Part shown: positions 8,772 through 18,155 of the stretch, in pieces | Layout of the letters: each line of letters opens with the position of its first letter | Position numbering within the stretch: the first letter of the stretch is position 1 | Source: an uncultured Planctomycetota bacterium | Lineage (GTDB): Bacteria; Planctomycetota; Phycisphaerae; SM23-33 | Assembly: GCA_903892515.1 (NCBI GenBank) | Contig: CAITIS010000057.1 | Location: 237,627-301,626 of the forward strand | Direction: 5' to 3' | DNA: 64,000 bases | The notes under the pieces: model-generated | Seen by the model: only the letters and a program-made list of their open reading frames with translations | Databases searched by the model: none | What the model was told of the DNA's origin: nothing | Program-made: the position numbers and the translations under genes

Positions 8772-10073
8772 ATGAGAGGGATTGGCAGGGTGAGTGCATT
8801 TCTTGTGATTCTGGGCCTGACCGCATGCGCGGGGGCCGTAACGGCTAGCTGGACCGGCCTCGGCGGCGACAGCAGTTGGAGCACGGCCGCAAACTGGTCG
8901 ACCGGCATCGTGCCCAACCTTTCCAGCACGGACGTGGTGATTGGTGATGCCGCACCGTCCACCATCTCGCTGAACTCTGCAAGCAACGTGTTGCTTAAGA
9001 GTCTGACCATCACCAAGAGTTCAGACCTTACCATCGCCAAGGGGACTGGGGCTGGCGCGATCATAGAGATTTACTCCAACGCGCCCGTCGTCTACAATCC
9101 AGGTAATGCCAGCACCTTCATCGTCGATTCCACGATAACATACTTGTGGAACGGCGCCACGAACGGCCCGCCCGCCAGCAAGGATCCAGTGTATGAGGTC
9201 GACGGCCAGGCGACCTATCGCTCCCAGACTCTGAACTGGGCCGTTAAGACCGGCACCCTTTCGTTCACCAAGACCGGCACTGGAACGTACTGGGCCAAGG
9301 ACAACGCGGCCACCAGTCAGAACACGTTCCCCAGCACAGTCACCATCTCCGCCGGCAAGCTTGCGATCGGGCGCGGCCAGAGCGGCGACACCGCGGTGTT
9401 GGGACCGCTGACCAAGGGCACAACCGTCACGGTGAATATCGCCTCAGGGGCAACCTTCGAATTCGACGGCCTGCCCGGCTATAACGACAGCAACAAGTCC
9501 ACCGGCACCGGCACCGCCAACGGCATCCTGGGCAACTTCGCCGGCAGCGGCACGATCAACATGGCCGGCATCGCAGTGAACGCCAATACCATGATCGCCC
9601 CGGGCTGCATGTTCTCCCCAGGCGTGACCACTGCCTCCGGCTCGGGCGTCTTGAGCCTTCAGGGCAACCTGACCTTCGCCTTGGTGCCCACAACCACGAG
9701 CACGACGGCCGCCGGCACGGCCGGCAAGGCCTGCTCGCTGAACATCGACATCCCCGCCGGCAGCATCGGCATGACTCCGGGCGTCGACTTCGATCAGTTG
9801 GCAGTCACCGGCACGGTCAGCACGATCGGCAACTGCGACCTGATCGTCAACGGCACCGGCGCGGTGGCTGGCAACAGCTATGCGTTCCTGACCTCCGCCA
9901 ATGACCTGAGCGCGGCGTCGTTCAAGAGCGTCGCCGTGAGCAACACGGCCCTGCCGTACGCCGTGGCCCCGATTGCCAGCGGTTTGGGATACCAGATCAC
10001 CTTCACCCCCGAGCCGGCGACGCTGTCCGTGCTGGTTCTGGGCGGCTTGGCGATGCTGAAGCGCAAGTCGTAG
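8772..10073 (+). CDS. Secreted beta-strand protein with PEP-CTERM tail (cassette 2, first gene)
   Basis: A 433-residue paralogue of the product of 5207-6487. It has a signal peptide (MRGIGRVSAFLVILG... ending AGAV), the opening SWTGLGGDSSWSTAANW, a low-complexity beta-strand body and a PEPATLSVL...KRKS sorting tail. From about residue 312 onward the two paralogues are nearly identical (GTAGKACSLNIDI, MTPGVDFDQLAV), whereas the middle has diverged with insertions. This fits either an old duplication with selection on the C-terminal part or gene conversion there. AAAGGAGGCG before the ATG is one of the strongest ribosome binding sites in the window, which suggests high expression. It is followed by its beta-helix partner after a conserved hairpin. 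Confidence 0.85.
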   Translation: MRGIGRVSAFLVILGLTACAGAVTASWTGLGGDSSWSTAANWSTGIVPNLSSTDVVIGDAAPSTISLNSASNVLLKSLTITKSSDLTIAKGTGAGAIIEIYSNAPVVYNPGNASTFIVDSTITYLWNGATNGPPASKDPVYEVDGQATYRSQTLNWAVKTGTLSFTKTGTGTYWAKDNAATSQNTFPSTVTISAGKLAIGRGQSGDTAVLGPLTKGTTVTVNIASGATFEFDGLPGYNDSNKSTGTGTANGILGNFAGSGTINMAGIAVNANTMIAPGCMFSPGVTTASGSGVLSLQGNLTFALVPTTTSTTAAGTAGKACSLNIDIPAGSIGMTPGVDFDQLAVTGTVSTIGNCDLIVNGTGAVAGNSYAFLTSANDLSAASFKSVAVSNTALPYAVAPIASGLGYQITFTPEPATLSVLVLGGLAMLKRKS

Positions 10074-10114
10074 GCAACGCCTGCCGAGATGCATAGCCGC
10101 AGCAATGGAACATG

Positions 10115-10158
10115 GGAATGTCGGCAGGCCGTCTGGGTCTGTGGTCTGCCGATATTCC
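10115..10158 (+). promoter_or_regulatory. Conserved intergenic hairpin, copy 2
   Basis: The arms are 10115-10127 and 10146-10158, a 13-bp stem with one G-T wobble. Relative to the copy at 6528-6563, a C-G pair has become T-A and a T-G wobble has become T-A, while the loop has changed in length and sequence. Compensatory change between two copies is good evidence for a selected RNA hairpin. A moderately T-rich stretch (CCTTATTTAG) follows this copy, so partial termination between first and second gene is possible. Confidence 0.75.
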
Positions 10159-10190
10159 TTATTTAGACGCAGCAGAAATAGGAGAGTGCT

Positions 10191-11960
10191 ATGAGCAAGC
10201 TTTTGTCTTTTCTTACAGTGCTTGTCTTGATGGTGGCCGCCACGACCGCGCTGGCCACTGATATTACGATCTCGACCAACACCGTCTGGTCGGGCACCGT
10301 CACGATTGATGGCAAGGTCACGCTGAACAACAACGCCAACCTTACCATTCAGCCGGGCACAACCATCAATTTTGTCGGCAGCACCGCCAACCTGCATATC
10401 ACCAGCGGAGGCACATTGAGCGCGCTGGGAACCGCGGCTCAGCCCATTTACTTGACTGGCAGCCAAACCGGCCTTATTGACGGCGCCCCCAACAAGGGCG
10501 TGCTTTTCGACCACTGCGTCATTTCGGGAATGGGATCTGGAACCGCCAACTGGTTTAACGTCAACCCCCAATCCCAGGGCTTTAGCCTGACGAATTCTAC
10601 CGTCACTAATTGCAGCCGCCTTTATACGGCCGGTAATTCCGGCGCCACGATCTCCAACTGCGCAATAACCAACGTGGGCCAATGGAGCTTAATGAACAGC
10701 GGCGGCGATACCCTGACCGGCTGCAAGGTAAACGGCGCTGGGAAGATGCGGATCAACTCGACCACCAGGGAAGAGGTCAGCAACAACGTGCTCGTTAACT
10801 GCGCGATCTGGTCCGACGGCAGCGCGTCGGCGAACAACATTCTAGTGCATGATAATTACATCAACAATACTGCCCCGAACGCCGAGCACACCGGCACGGA
10901 TTACGGACTACAGGGCATCGTCGGCCAGGTCTACAACAACTTCGTCCACGGCGCCTCCTGGACCGTGGGCTTCGTTGGCGGCCATGTATATAACAACGTG
11001 GTTGAAGGCCTGACGGCCTCCGAAGTCGCCGGGCACGGCGACACCACACACGAGCAGTTGAATGACTTCGCAAACAACAGCGTTGTGGAACACAACATTG
11101 TCCTGAACAACTCCATGGGCTCGTTCATGACCGCCAACGTCGGGTTGGCCCTGAACTGCGTGATGCGCAACAACACCTTCGACCAACGCTGCGCCGTCGG
11201 CTCGACTGCCTCCGGTGTGATCTACCTGAACCACAATGGCGGTGCGGCGGCAAATATGCTCGTCAGCAACAATCTCTTCATGCGTGGCGGGCGCATCTTC
11301 GACGAGACCAGCCTTGCCAACGCGATTTCCTACGTGGACTATAACGGTTGGGCTGGCCGGGACACCACCGACAGCTTCAGCGGCAGCTCCAGCAAGTTCG
11401 TGAACATCGTCATCAGCGGCAAAACCGAAGGCGATGACGGCTTTGGTATGCACGACGTGACTCTGCCGACGCTGCAAGCGGGCTTCAATCCCGCCAGCGT
11501 GGTACAGAACGCCAATTACACCAATCCATATACTGACGCCCAGATGCTGGCTGGGACATACACAATCAGTCAGCTTCTGTCCAACTACTGGCAGGCCTTC
11601 GCGCCGACGCAGGGCTCGGCTCTCATCGATGCCGGTGACCCCAACTTCCTCACCGACCCGAACATGGTCGGTGGCCGGATCGACATTGGCGCCGTCGAAG
11701 CCTCCCTGCCCGTAGTAACGTATCTTCCCGGTGACGCCGACTGCGACCACAAGGTCACCTTCGCCGACTACATCATTCTGGAACGCAACTTCGGTGCGAC
11801 CAATGCCACCTGGGCCATGGGCGACTTCAATTCCGACGGCAAGGTGACCTTCGCTGACTACATCCTGCTCGAAACCAACTTTGGAAAGAGCGCGCCCGAG
11901 CCGATGACGCTGTCGTTGCTGGCGGCCGGCGCGGTGGCCCTGCTGCGACGCAAGAGGTAG
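10191..11960 (+). CDS. Secreted right-handed beta-helix protein with dockerin and PEP-CTERM (cassette 2, second gene)
   Basis: A 589-residue paralogue of the product of 6592-8334, with the same layout. A signal peptide (MSKLLSFLTVLVLMV... ending ALA) is followed by DITISTNTVWSGTVTIDG and beta-helix turns such as NNTFDQR and NNLFMRGG. The dockerin pair (GDADCDHKVTFADY and GDFNSDGKVTFADY) lies near residues 513-565. A PEPMTLSLL...RRKR tail ends the protein. This copy has the better-formed PEP-CTERM end, with a hydrophobic helix and basic terminus. AGGAGAG precedes the ATG. Together the four genes form a tandem duplication of a co-transcribed pair; the partners may assemble on the cell surface, but this is inferred only from pairing and shared sorting signals. 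Confidence 0.85.
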   Translation: MSKLLSFLTVLVLMVAATTALATDITISTNTVWSGTVTIDGKVTLNNNANLTIQPGTTINFVGSTANLHITSGGTLSALGTAAQPIYLTGSQTGLIDGAPNKGVLFDHCVISGMGSGTANWFNVNPQSQGFSLTNSTVTNCSRLYTAGNSGATISNCAITNVGQWSLMNSGGDTLTGCKVNGAGKMRINSTTREEVSNNVLVNCAIWSDGSASANNILVHDNYINNTAPNAEHTGTDYGLQGIVGQVYNNFVHGASWTVGFVGGHVYNNVVEGLTASEVAGHGDTTHEQLNDFANNSVVEHNIVLNNSMGSFMTANVGLALNCVMRNNTFDQRCAVGSTASGVIYLNHNGGAAANMLVSNNLFMRGGRIFDETSLANAISYVDYNGWAGRDTTDSFSGSSSKFVNIVISGKTEGDDGFGMHDVTLPTLQAGFNPASVVQNANYTNPYTDAQMLAGTYTISQLLSNYWQAFAPTQGSALIDAGDPNFLTDPNMVGGRIDIGAVEASLPVVTYLPGDADCDHKVTFADYIILERNFGATNATWAMGDFNSDGKVTFADYILLETNFGKSAPEPMTLSLLAAGAVALLRRKR

Positions 11961-12084
11961 CCAACTCACGGGTCAGTTGTGACCTGAGACTGTACGGGCG
12001 GCTTCGTGGGCTACCGCGAGGCCGCCTTGTTCTTGCGCTGGCGTGGGCAACCGCCGTGAAAATCCACTTGGCCGCGCGGACACG

Positions 12085-12212
12085 CTGTAACTGGTTTCAT
12101 AGCCGGTGGCACGCCCGCCCTCGGGCGTGAGCCGCGTGAGAAGAGGTTGACTGGGCCGCAAAAGCCACAGCCGAGGGCGGCTGTGCTACGAGTCAAACCC
12201 GCCATGAAATGG
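12085..12212 (-). repeat. Dispersed palindromic element, family B, copy 2 (inverted)
   Basis: The best-preserved copy of family B. Read on the minus strand it contains the hairpin CACAGCCG/CGGCTGTG with loop CCCT, the core TTGCGGCCCAGTCAACC, and a second hairpin CACGCCCG/CGGGCGTG with loop AGGG. The end reads AACCAGTTA. The two hairpins have complementary loop sequences, giving an overall inverted arrangement of two related REP-like units around a constant spacer. Confidence 0.8.
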
Positions 12213-12261
12213 GCTCTAGGTTGTTCGCGTCGCTTGTGAGACCAGCCTGAAATGCTGAGCT

Positions 12262-13122
12262 TTACCGGGAACTCGGCTCTGATTGCTGCGGCGCACGCCT
12301 GGCCAGTGGCATACTCTCGATCTCCTGAACGGCCAGGATTTCCGAAGTTTCAGCCAGCGTGACAACTCCTTGGCGGATGGTCAGGTAATGGCACGGCCGT
12401 TCGGTCCAGCATCCACTGTTGTAATAGCGGACTGGCCCTTCGTCTTCCACGACGGGGTGATGCGTGTGGCCACAGATCACGGCGTCGCACTTGGCGTGGC
12501 GGGCCATGGCGACGGCGCCGTCGCGCACCTTCCGCTCGCAACGCAGGAAGACCTTTGACTGCCGCTTGGCCAGCCGGGCGATGTAGTGGCTGCGGTCGGA
12601 CTTCTGAAGCAGCGCGTACGCACAGTCCGCCAGCCAGGTCAGGACAGGGTGGTCCTGAATGAACCGGTCGAACTGGTGGCCGTGGACGATCAGTATCCGC
12701 CGCGGGCCGCTGGTCAGGATGTACTGGCCCACGACCGACACGCCCAGCAGGTTGGAAACGATCTCGGCTGGGCCATCATGATTGCCGGCGATCCAGACGA
12801 CCTCCATCTTGTCCGACAGGTGACGGATCAGCGACAGCACCTTCCAGTGATGCTTCTTCAGGCGGCGAAAATCGATGGAGTCGAAGACGTCGCCGTTGAA
12901 GATCAGCCGGCGGGTGTGGAGTTTCCCGTCGAGAATCTGTTGCAGCAACTCACCCAGGGCGCTGGCCTGGCAATTTGTCGAGCCCAGGTGAATGTCGGAG
13001 ATGATGACCGCGTCAAGCCGCTCGGCCGGCTCGGAGTCAGGTGGGGTCGCAGCCACTGGACAACGGGAACGGAGTGTTGGCAGCAACAGTGGCCAAGTGA
13101 AGTTGTCGTTCTCTTGTATCAC
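12262..13122 (-). CDS. LpxH-like calcineurin-type metallophosphoesterase
   Basis: A 286-residue soluble protein with all five metallophosphoesterase blocks in order: SDIHLGS (about residue 42), NGDVFD (about 76), AGNHDG (about 111), HGHQFD (about 146) and CGHTHHP (about 216). These supply the dinuclear metal ligands and the catalytic His. The GHQFD block and the spacing match the UDP-2,3-diacylglucosamine diphosphatase-like group, which makes lipid X for lipid A; many relatives have unknown substrates. The N-terminal 35 residues are not conserved, so the true start may lie downstream. It lies 85 bp beyond the end of pstB on the same strand and may be read through from the pst operon, though no functional link is evident. 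Confidence 0.82.
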   Translation of the reverse strand: MIQENDNFTWPLLLPTLRSRCPVAATPPDSEPAERLDAVIISDIHLGSTNCQASALGELLQQILDGKLHTRRLIFNGDVFDSIDFRRLKKHHWKVLSLIRHLSDKMEVVWIAGNHDGPAEIVSNLLGVSVVGQYILTSGPRRILIVHGHQFDRFIQDHPVLTWLADCAYALLQKSDRSHYIARLAKRQSKVFLRCERKVRDGAVAMARHAKCDAVICGHTHHPVVEDEGPVRYYNSGCWTERPCHYLTIRQGVVTLAETSEILAVQEIESMPLARRAPQQSEPSSR

Positions 13123-13207
13123 GCGATCTCCTCTCAGCAGTAGTATCGGAAATCGCGAATAAGGCCCGGTCAGATCGGCGCTAAGGCTTGGTGAGGAACG
13201 CCCGCCA

Positions 13208-14116
13208 TCAACCGAATCGGCCGGTCACGTACTCTTCCGTCTTCTTGCTGGAGGGGTTGGTGAAGACCTGTTTGGTCAGGTCGTACTCGATCATCTCGCC
13301 CATGCAGAAGAACGCGGTGCGGTCGCTGACGCGGGCCGCCTGCTGCATGTTGTGAGTGACGATGACGACGGTGTAGTGATCCTTGAGAGTGAGGATCAGC
13401 TCTTCAATCTTGCCCGTGGCAATGGGGTCCAGTGCCGAGCAGGGCTCGTCCATCAGCAGCACTTTGGGCCGAGTAGCTAACGCCCGCGCAATGCACAGCC
13501 GTTGCTGCTGGCCGCCCGACAGCGTCAGGGCCGAACGGTGCAGATCGTCCTTCACCTCGTCCCACAAGGCCGAGTCGCGCAGCGATTGCTCGACGAGGTC
13601 ATCCAACTTCCCGCGCCGGATGCCCTGCAACCGGGGCCCAAAGGCAATGTTGTCGAAGATGCTCTTGGGAAACGGGTTGGGCCGCTGGAAGACCATGCCC
13701 ACCTGCTGGCGCAGGTTGATGAGATGGACGCGCCGGTCGTAGATGTCCTGCCCGCTGACGGCCAGCACGCCGGTGGTGCGGACATGCGGGATCAGGTCGT
13801 TCATGCGATTGATGCTGCGCAGGAACGTGCTCTTGCCGCAGCCGGAGGGGCCGATAATGGCCGTCACGCATTGCGGGTAGATGTCCAGCGTAATGTTCTT
13901 CACCCCGGCCTTGGGGCCATAGTACAGGCTAAAGTCGCGCGAGGTGATGATGGGCTGGACCTGCTGGCGCGGCGCGGAGGATCGATTGGCGGTATCGCCG
14001 TGGTGGTTGGACCGGGCTGGCTCGCGCTGGTACTGGCCCGGCGTAACGACGATTTCAATCTCGTTCTGCGGCACATGGTTCATGTCGTCCATAGCTTTCA
14101 CAAACGTCTGTGTCAT
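13208..14116 (-). CDS. pstB: Phosphate ABC transporter ATP-binding protein PstB
   Basis: A 302-residue ATPase of the high-affinity phosphate importer. Walker A is GPSGCGKST (about residue 93), the Q-loop region is [15 protein letters not shown], the signature is [15 protein letters not shown] and Walker B is [13 protein letters not shown], all typical of PstB. The first 55 residues form a poorly conserved extension before the ABC fold; the usual length is about 250-270. The ATG at 14116 is chosen over an earlier in-frame codon because it has GAGG upstream and lies 10 bp past the pstA stop. It is the last gene of pstSCAB; no phoU follows. Confidence 0.95.
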   Translation of the reverse strand: MTQTFVKAMDDMNHVPQNEIEIVVTPGQYQREPARSNHHGDTANRSSAPRQQVQPIITSRDFSLYYGPKAGVKNITLDIYPQCVTAIIGPSGCGKSTFLRSINRMNDLIPHVRTTGVLAVSGQDIYDRRVHLINLRQQVGMVFQRPNPFPKSIFDNIAFGPRLQGIRRGKLDDLVEQSLRDSALWDEVKDDLHRSALTLSGGQQQRLCIARALATRPKVLLMDEPCSALDPIATGKIEELILTLKDHYTVVIVTHNMQQAARVSDRTAFFCMGEMIEYDLTKQVFTNPSSKKTEEYVTGRFG

Positions 14117-14126
14117 AGTGCGACCT

Positions 14127-15767
14127 CTATTGTCCGCGCAGCCGGCGGCTGATTCTCCACCGCAGCACAATGGCGATCAGATTCAGCGCCAGCACCACCA
14201 GGATCAGCGTCATGACCATGCCGTATTGGTTGTGCGGCACCTTGGCGGCCAGGCGGTCGCCGACGGCCAGGTTCCACGCCCCGTAGGACAGGGTGCGCGT
14301 GGGGTGCAGCATCCAATCCCACTTGGTGAAGTCGAGCGGGGGGCCAACTGCCACGCCGGCCACGAAGAGAATCGGCGCGGTCTCACCGGCGGCCCGGCTC
14401 AAACTCAGGATGGCGCCGGTAAGAATGCCCGGCAGCGCCGCCGGCAAGGTCACCGTGACGAAGGCGCGAAAGGGACTGGCCCCGACGGCCAGGGCGGCTT
14501 CCTTGTACGTTCGCGGCACGGCCTTGATGGCCTCTTCACTGGCGCGGATGATTACGGGCAAGACCATCAGCCCCAGCGTCATGCCGCCGGCCAGCACGCA
14601 AGGCCGGCTGGGCAGCCCGGTGGCCGGCATGAGCACCAGCACGAAAAAGATCATGCCGAAGATGCCGAAGACAATGCTGGGCACGCCCGAAAGCGTGTTG
14701 ATGCAGGTGCGGATGACGCGGACGAGCCAGTTGTCGCCGCCGCATTCGACCAGATACGCCGCCGATACTATCCCCAGCGGCACGGCCAGGAGCATCGAGA
14801 GCACCGCCAATACAATGGTCCCCAGTGTCTCAGGCCCGACGCCGCCAAAGAAGTGCCCCGGCGTGCTGTCGTCGATGAAGTACTGCCAGTAAAAGGTCCG
14901 TTGAGGCAGCAGCATCTGGCTGAGGTCCTTCTCCACCAGCCCAAAGAGCGGCTCGAGTTCCGTGCCGGCAAAGAGCTTTGCCCGGGCCACGCGTTGTTGC
15001 GTCTTGGCTTGGCCCTGGCCGTTGTCGCACCAGGCTTCGGTGTAGAGCAATTGATCCAGCAGCACCTGCGCCCGGTCCCAGCGCGTGGCCCCGTAGCTGA
15101 ACTGTGCCAGGTCGACGCCCACCTTTCCTGGCCGGGGGCCAAGGAGTTCAACCAGGATCGTCTGCACTTCCTTCGCGGCCGCCTGGTACTGATCGCGGTG
15201 GGCAATGCCGCTGCTCTGCATACTCTGGCGATAGCAGCGAGCCAGGTCGAAATACTCCTGCGCGGCCGTGCCGGCAAAGGCGGCTTCGTTGGCGGGCGTC
15301 AGGATCGCGTCGAGTGCGGCCAAGGCTACCGCCTGATCGGTGGCATCCAGTGCGGCCTCGAACTGGTCACGAATCTGCCGGGCCTTCTCCAGCATGCCGG
15401 CCCGCTGCTCTTCGGTGAGGTCGCGCTGGCGGAGTTGGTCGCGCAGCCGGCGCAGGGCTGAGCGGGCCTTGTCGTGCATCGTGGCCGTGTCGATACTGGC
15501 CGAGAAGCGATCCAGCATGTCATACACGGTTTGGCGGACTTGGCGAACCTGCGCCAGTTCGGCCTGCAGGGCGGTGTAATCGCCCCGGCCAAAGCGTTCG
15601 ACCTGCATCTTGCGAAACTCGACGGTGCCCTCGAAGGCCACCGCGCCGCTGCCGCGATACAGCATCGGACCCAGAATGATCAGCAGTGCCGCCGCCATCA
15701 GGCCGACCGAGGCGATGGCCAGCAGGGTGAAGGCGCGGTCGGCGAATTGACGCAGAAATACTCTCAT
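14127..15767 (-). CDS. pstA: Phosphate ABC transporter permease PstA with a large inserted domain
   Basis: A 546-residue permease, against about 280-300 for ordinary PstA. One membrane helix (residues 11-36) is followed by about 245 residues of mostly helical, charged sequence (about 40-285) containing [15 protein letters not shown] and [19 protein letters not shown]. Then comes a normal PstA core starting at [19 protein letters not shown], with the EAA-type loop [20 protein letters not shown] and the closing segment [14 protein letters not shown]. The insert falls between the first and second helices, so it should face the periplasm and could contact PstS or the envelope. The start codon overlaps the end of pstC by 4 bp (ATGA), implying coupled translation. 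Confidence 0.93.
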   Translation of the reverse strand: MRVFLRQFADRAFTLLAIASVGLMAAALLIILGPMLYRGSGAVAFEGTVEFRKMQVERFGRGDYTALQAELAQVRQVRQTVYDMLDRFSASIDTATMHDKARSALRRLRDQLRQRDLTEEQRAGMLEKARQIRDQFEAALDATDQAVALAALDAILTPANEAAFAGTAAQEYFDLARCYRQSMQSSGIAHRDQYQAAAKEVQTILVELLGPRPGKVGVDLAQFSYGATRWDRAQVLLDQLLYTEAWCDNGQGQAKTQQRVARAKLFAGTELEPLFGLVEKDLSQMLLPQRTFYWQYFIDDSTPGHFFGGVGPETLGTIVLAVLSMLLAVPLGIVSAAYLVECGGDNWLVRVIRTCINTLSGVPSIVFGIFGMIFFVLVLMPATGLPSRPCVLAGGMTLGLMVLPVIIRASEEAIKAVPRTYKEAALAVGASPFRAFVTVTLPAALPGILTGAILSLSRAAGETAPILFVAGVAVGPPLDFTKWDWMLHPTRTLSYGAWNLAVGDRLAAKVPHNQYGMVMTLILVVLALNLIAIVLRWRISRRLRGQ

Positions 15768-16783
15768 TTCTTCGCCCCCGTGGCCGCTTTACGGGCCTGG
15801 GCCAGGAAGTGCTCGCTGACGAGGTTCAGGCCGAAGGTGAAGACCAGCAGCACGGCCGCGACGGCGAACAGGGCGTAGTAGTGATCCGATCCCTGGGGCG
15901 TCTCGGCCATGTCGGAGGCGACGGTGGCGGTCATGGTGCGGATCGACTGGCTCAGGTCGTACCACGGCTGAGGGATGCGGCTGGTGTTGCCCGATGCCAT
16001 CCAGACTACCATGGTCTCGCCCACGGCCCGCATCATGCCGATGATGATGGCCGCCACGATGCCGCTGTGGGCGGCCGGCAGCACGACCTTGACGATGGTC
16101 TCGGCCCGGGTCGATCCCAGTGCGTACGAGCCCTCGCGCAGCTCTCGTCCAATGGAGGACAACGCATCTTCAGAAATGCTCACAATGGTGGGCATGGCCA
16201 TGATCGCCAGCATGAGCGAGGCGTTGAGCGTGTTGACGCCGGTGGACAGCCCCAGCTTCTGCAGCCACGGGGCCACCACCAGCACGGCGAAGAAACCGTA
16301 CGCCACCGACGGTATGGCCGCCAGCAACTCGATAACGGGCTTTAGGGCCTGGCGCACGCCAAACGGGGCGATGTCCGACAGTAGCACCGCCGCCAGCAGA
16401 CCCGTGGGCACCGCCAGCAGCAGGGCGCCGATGGTTACGTAGGCCGAGCCGATAATCAGCGCCAGAGCGCCAAACTCCGGCTGTTCGCTCTCGGGATACC
16501 ACCGTGTCGAAGTGAAAAACTCGATCACGCCGTGACGGGCGAAAAAGGGAACGGCTTCACGCAGGATGAAGACGAAGATCAGCAGTACGGCCAGCACGCT
16601 GCTGCCGGTGATTGCCAGCAGCAAGGCCTTGCCCAGGTGCCGCAGCACGTAGCCAGCCAAATCCTGCCGCGCAGAAAGCAGCAACGGCCGGTCGCAAGGC
16701 TCCCATCCCCCCGTTGCGGGAGGGGAGACCTCGAAACCGGCCGTTGCCTCGGGAGCCTGCTGCGATTGGAGATCTGTTGGCAT
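15764..16783 (-). CDS. pstC: Phosphate ABC transporter permease PstC
   Basis: A 339-residue inner-membrane permease with a cytoplasmic N-terminus of about 50 residues. Six or more hydrophobic segments follow, including LLLAITGSSVLAVLLIFVFI and the ABC-permease EAA loop EGSYALGSTRAETIVKVVLP. The segment GMMRAVGETMVVWMASGN is typical of PstC. It forms the membrane channel together with PstA. It follows pstS after 20 bp and overlaps pstA by 4 bp, so the four genes form one operon in the order pstS-pstC-pstA-pstB. Confidence 0.95.
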   Translation of the reverse strand: MPTDLQSQQAPEATAGFEVSPPATGGWEPCDRPLLLSARQDLAGYVLRHLGKALLLAITGSSVLAVLLIFVFILREAVPFFARHGVIEFFTSTRWYPESEQPEFGALALIIGSAYVTIGALLLAVPTGLLAAVLLSDIAPFGVRQALKPVIELLAAIPSVAYGFFAVLVVAPWLQKLGLSTGVNTLNASLMLAIMAMPTIVSISEDALSSIGRELREGSYALGSTRAETIVKVVLPAAHSGIVAAIIIGMMRAVGETMVVWMASGNTSRIPQPWYDLSQSIRTMTATVASDMAETPQGSDHYYALFAVAAVLLVFTFGLNLVSEHFLAQARKAATGAKK

Positions 16784-16803
16784 TCGAAACGCTGCGTCCT
16801 GGT

Positions 16804-17655
16804 TTAGTATTTCGTCAGCGGGACAAAGCCCTTGGCTTCAATAAGCTGCTGGCCTTTCTCGCTCAGGTAGAAGGTCACGAACGCATACGTGGTCGAGCCG
16901 GGCTTGGGGAAGCCGTTGGTGAAAAGGAACAGTGGCCGGGCGATGGGATATTCGCCGTTTACGACGGTGGCCTTGCTGGGCATGACGTTTTCGACCTTGA
17001 CGGCCTTGACCTTGTCGTCCAGGAAGCCCAAGCCGACATACGCGATGGCATTGGCGGTGCTGTTGACGCGGGCGTGGGCCTGTGGGTTGGAGTTCACCGT
17101 CTCGACGCCCTCGCCCATCTTCTGCTTCTGCATCACCTTCTCTTCAAAAACCTCGAAGGTGCCCGAGGAGGTGTCCCGGCTGATGCAGACGATCTTGGCG
17201 TCCTGGCCGCCGACTTCCTTCCAGTTGGTGATCTTGCCCAGGTAGATGTCGCGGACCTGCTCGATGGTCAGGGCCGAGACGGGGTTGGATGGGTGCACAA
17301 TCACGCACACGCCGTCCATGGCGATGGTCGTGCAGCAGGGTAGAACCTTCTTCTCCACAGCCTTGGCGAATTCCTCGGGCTTCATGAAGCGGCTCATGGA
17401 GGCAATGTCGCACCGGCCGTCGATGAGGGCGGCGGCGCCGTCGCCCGAGCCGGTGGCCTTGACGGTCACCTTGACATTGGGGTGGTCTTTCATGAAGACC
17501 TCGGCGAAGGCGTCAACAATGGGGCCAACCGTGGTGGAGCCCTCGATTTGCAGGGCGGCGCCCTTGGCGGCGTCCTTTTCCTGGGCGTAGGCCACGCAGG
17601 CGCAGGCGATCATTGCAGCCACAGCCAGCATCCACATCGCTTTGTGACGGCGCAT
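16804..17655 (-). CDS. pstS: Periplasmic phosphate-binding protein PstS
   Basis: A 283-residue exported binding protein. A signal peptide (MRRHKAMWMLAVAAM... ending AYA) is followed by IEGSTTVGPIVDAF (residues 37-50), the first phosphate-contacting loop. ATGSGDG near residue 67 and ISRDTSSGTFEVFEE near 158 complete the ligand site as in the PBP-like family of PstS. There is no lipobox, so it should be soluble in the periplasm. AAGGAGATACGG before the ATG is a strong ribosome binding site. It leads the pst operon. A perfect palindrome lies 29 bp upstream of the start codon. Confidence 0.95.
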   Translation of the reverse strand: MRRHKAMWMLAVAAMIACACVAYAQEKDAAKGAALQIEGSTTVGPIVDAFAEVFMKDHPNVKVTVKATGSGDGAAALIDGRCDIASMSRFMKPEEFAKAVEKKVLPCCTTIAMDGVCVIVHPSNPVSALTIEQVRDIYLGKITNWKEVGGQDAKIVCISRDTSSGTFEVFEEKVMQKQKMGEGVETVNSNPQAHARVNSTANAIAYVGLGFLDDKVKAVKVENVMPSKATVVNGEYPIARPLFLFTNGFPKPGSTTYAFVTFYLSEKGQQLIEAKGFVPLTKY

Positions 17656-17683
17656 CCGTATCTCCTTTACAGGTCAAAACGTA

Positions 17684-17701
17684 CCGTCTTTTCAAAGACG
17701 G
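17684..17701 (-). promoter_or_regulatory. Perfect palindrome upstream of pstS
   Basis: CCGTCTTT and AAAGACGG (8 bp each) are separated by two bases, 29 bp upstream of the pstS start and just above its ribosome binding site. A two-base loop is too short for a good RNA hairpin, so a dimeric repressor site is more likely. It does not look like the classical Pho box. Confidence 0.5.
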
Positions 17702-18155
17702 GAACTGGCCGCGACATTCGCTAGCTCCTGAGGGGCCCTGTGCCCGCCAGAGCGGCCAGCCAACGCGTCCATTGTCCCAACGGAGCGTTCAGACATTGAA
17801 CAGGTCGCGTTAAGATTGCGCTAGTGGCCTGTTGAATGATGAGTGTCGCGAGCGAGACGGCCGCGACACGTCACCTCCGCGCTGATACCTCCTTAACCGA
17901 ATCCTCAGCCTTTCCTGAGGCAGCCTTCATCACATCTGAACATACGTGTGGACAATTCCGTGCAGGCCTTTGAAGGCTGGTAATCCTCACGTCTTTATGA
18001 AACGACCTTCATTCGGACTGAATATGCGGGATGCACAATCCCCCGTGTGGAAAGGAGACATCGGGCTTGAACCATTGAAGTGAGCTGATTGGGGAGTGTT
18101 GACATGCACAATGCCAAGAACGAACGAGAACGGAACTAGAAGGAGACATACTGAA
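17702..18155. other. Divergent control region between pstS and the pseudopilin-like gene
   Basis: About 450 bp without a gene, from which pstS is read leftward and 18156-19289 rightward. It contains a short perfect hairpin CCTCAG/CTGAGG (17903-17920). The AAGGAG ribosome binding site of the rightward gene lies at about 18140. I could not identify convincing Pho boxes or a clear sigma-70 promoter by eye. Confidence 0.6.

Noticed and set aside
17750-18000. Possible Pho boxes in the pst divergent region
   Set aside because: Only single, poorly matching hexamers (TTAACC, GTTAAG) were found, not the tandem spacing expected for PhoB or PhoP sites.
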